Positions 4,357 to 5,273 of a stretch of DNA of 5,273 bases are shown here, one piece after another (within the stretch, counting starts at the first letter, position 1; every line of letters begins with the position of its first letter). This DNA comes from Desulfobulbaceae bacterium (GTDB lineage: Bacteria > Desulfobacterota > Desulfobulbia > Desulfobulbales > Desulfobulbaceae). The DNA lies in assembly GCA_011322715.1 (NCBI GenBank), contig DRLX01000582.1, positions 1 to 5,273 of the forward strand, read 5' to 3'. The notes beneath the pieces are model-generated. The model was given only the letters and a program-made list of their open reading frames with translations, did not search any database and was not told the origin of the DNA. A program made the translations under genes and the position numbers.

Positions 4357-5273
4357 TTGAAAACTTTTTTTGTCCCTTTATATCGCCTGCTGTCGGCAAC
4401 ACTGGCCGTGGGCATACTGGTGAGTGGATGTGCCTTGAACAGGGACACTTCCCCTTCGGCCTCTCCTGCGTCCACAGTCTCGGCCGGCCCCACCTCCCTT
4501 TCCTCGGCCACACCGGCACCGATTGATGAGCCGGACACGGAATGCAGCTATTTTTATTTTCTCTGGGGCCGGTATGCCGAGTTGACCGGCCATTATGACG
4601 AAGCACTTGAGGCCTATGAAAAGGCCTTAATTTGTGATCAGCAGGCGGATTACATCATTAGAAAACTACCTCTCATTTATCTTCGCCTGCACCGCGACAA
4701 GGAGGCCATTGCCAAACTGGAAGACTACCTTGACCAGCATCCGGATGAAAACGGCGCCAGGATGCTGTTGGCTAAAATTTTTATTCATCAGCATGCTTTT
4801 GAGAAGGCAATTGCTCAGTTTCAGCTCATCCATCGGCAAAATCCTGAGGAAATTCAATCCCTGCTTCTGCTCAGCGAGCTCTATATTTCCAGGCGGCAAC
4901 CGGACCAGGCCGTTACAATTTTACGACAGGTCCTTACCCGTAGACCTGACAGTTATCCGGCCCATGTGCTGCTGGCCCGTCTTTTTGCCGGAAAAGGTGA
5001 AGTCGATAATGCTTTGAAACAGTACCGGAAGGCATTGGCCCTGAACCAATCGACGGAACTGGAAATGGAGTTGGGCGATTTTTATCTACAGCAAAAGCGG
5101 TACGGGAAGGCGGTACGGCTCTACCGGAAAATTGTCTCCCGTGAGCCTGATAACGAAGAAGCAGGTATGGTTCTTGTGCATATTTATCTCTTGCAGGACA
5201 AGGAGAAAAAGGCCTTGGCCGAGCTGGAGCGATTGAAAAATATTTCTTATGATCCCGGAAAAATAGAGATGAC
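4357..5273 (+). CDS. Tetratricopeptide-repeat lipoprotein, 3' end outside the window
   Basis: The frame is open from 4312 to the end of the window, giving 305 residues from a TTG at 4357. There is no in-frame ATG before the signal peptide, so a non-ATG start is required. TTG 4357 gives an ideal lipoprotein signal: basic start (MKTFFVPLYR), hydrophobic core, lipobox LVSGC with Cys25 as the lipidation site, preceded by GGAT (4347-4350) as a weak ribosome-binding site. TTG 4345 is an alternative. Residues 26-60 are a Ser/Thr/Ala/Pro-rich linker. From about 64 onward at least seven 34-residue TPR units follow, starting near 64, 98, 132, 166, 200, 233 and 267; good examples are GHYDEALEAYEKAL and GEVDNALKQYRKALALN. 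TPR arrays bind partner proteins, so this is likely an envelope-anchored scaffold or assembly factor. Its specific role cannot be told, and further repeats or domains may lie beyond the window. Confidence 0.88.
   Translation, partial: MKTFFVPLYRLLSATLAVGILVSGCALNRDTSPSASPASTVSAGPTSLSSATPAPIDEPDTECSYFYFLWGRYAELTGHYDEALEAYEKALICDQQADYIIRKLPLIYLRLHRDKEAIAKLEDYLDQHPDENGARMLLAKIFIHQHAFEKAIAQFQLIHRQNPEEIQSLLLLSELYISRRQPDQAVTILRQVLTRRPDSYPAHVLLARLFAGKGEVDNALKQYRKALALNQSTELEMELGDFYLQQKRYGKAVRLYRKIVSREPDNEEAGMVLVHIYLLQDKEKKALAELERLKNISYDPGKIEM

Noticed and set aside
4292..4606. Minus-strand open frames over the start of the TPR lipoprotein gene, and a plus-strand frame at 4287-4526
   Set aside because: Low-complexity Arg/Pro-rich translations without motifs. 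The overlapping frame with signal peptide, lipobox and TPRs explains the region.

Overview
The window is a run of housekeeping genes, all on the + strand, from a bacterium of moderate GC content. The order is trmD - SPOUT RNA methyltransferase - rplS - rnhB - yraN - pdxA - tmk - TPR lipoprotein gene. A TM1570-type RNA methyltransferase wedged between trmD and rplS, followed by rnhB and yraN, is an arrangement I associate with Desulfobacterota (former Deltaproteobacteria). The EPTDG-type thymidylate kinase and the overall protein style fit that group, perhaps a Desulfobulbales-like sulfate reducer or relative. The assignment rests on gene order and protein character only; there is no rRNA or other phylogenetic marker comparison.

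Layout. Positions 1-288 hold the C-terminal end of trmD, whose 5' part lies outside the window. Its stop overlaps the start of the SPOUT methyltransferase (285-860) in an ATGA junction. A 134-nt gap with inverted repeats leads to rplS (995-1342, ribosomal protein L19). A 42-nt gap then precedes rnhB (RNase HII, about 1385-2104). A 109-nt gap with a short palindrome precedes yraN (2214-2582, predicted nuclease-fold protein). pdxA (2594-3634, pyridoxal phosphate synthesis) starts 11 nt later and overlaps tmk (3631-4236, dTMP kinase) by another ATGA. A 120-nt gap with two competing hairpins separates tmk from a lipoprotein gene with at least seven tetratricopeptide repeats (4357 to the window end, incomplete). 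That gene appears to start with TTG.

How the genes fit together. The first half is the classical tRNA modification / ribosomal protein / RNA-DNA maintenance cluster: TrmD makes m1G37 in tRNA, the SPOUT enzyme probably methylates another RNA, L19 sits at the ribosomal subunit interface, and RNase HII removes ribonucleotides from DNA. The second half couples cofactor synthesis (PdxA) with nucleotide supply (Tmk). The last gene starts a different theme, an envelope-anchored protein scaffold.

I see no mobile element, CRISPR array, tRNA, rRNA or defence system, and nothing that clearly amounts to a new biological system. The points most worth checking are the Glu in place of the fourth catalytic Asp of RNase HII, the GCPVG variant of the PdxA N-terminal motif, the methyltransferase of unknown substrate, the TTG-started lipoprotein, and the hairpin pair in front of it.
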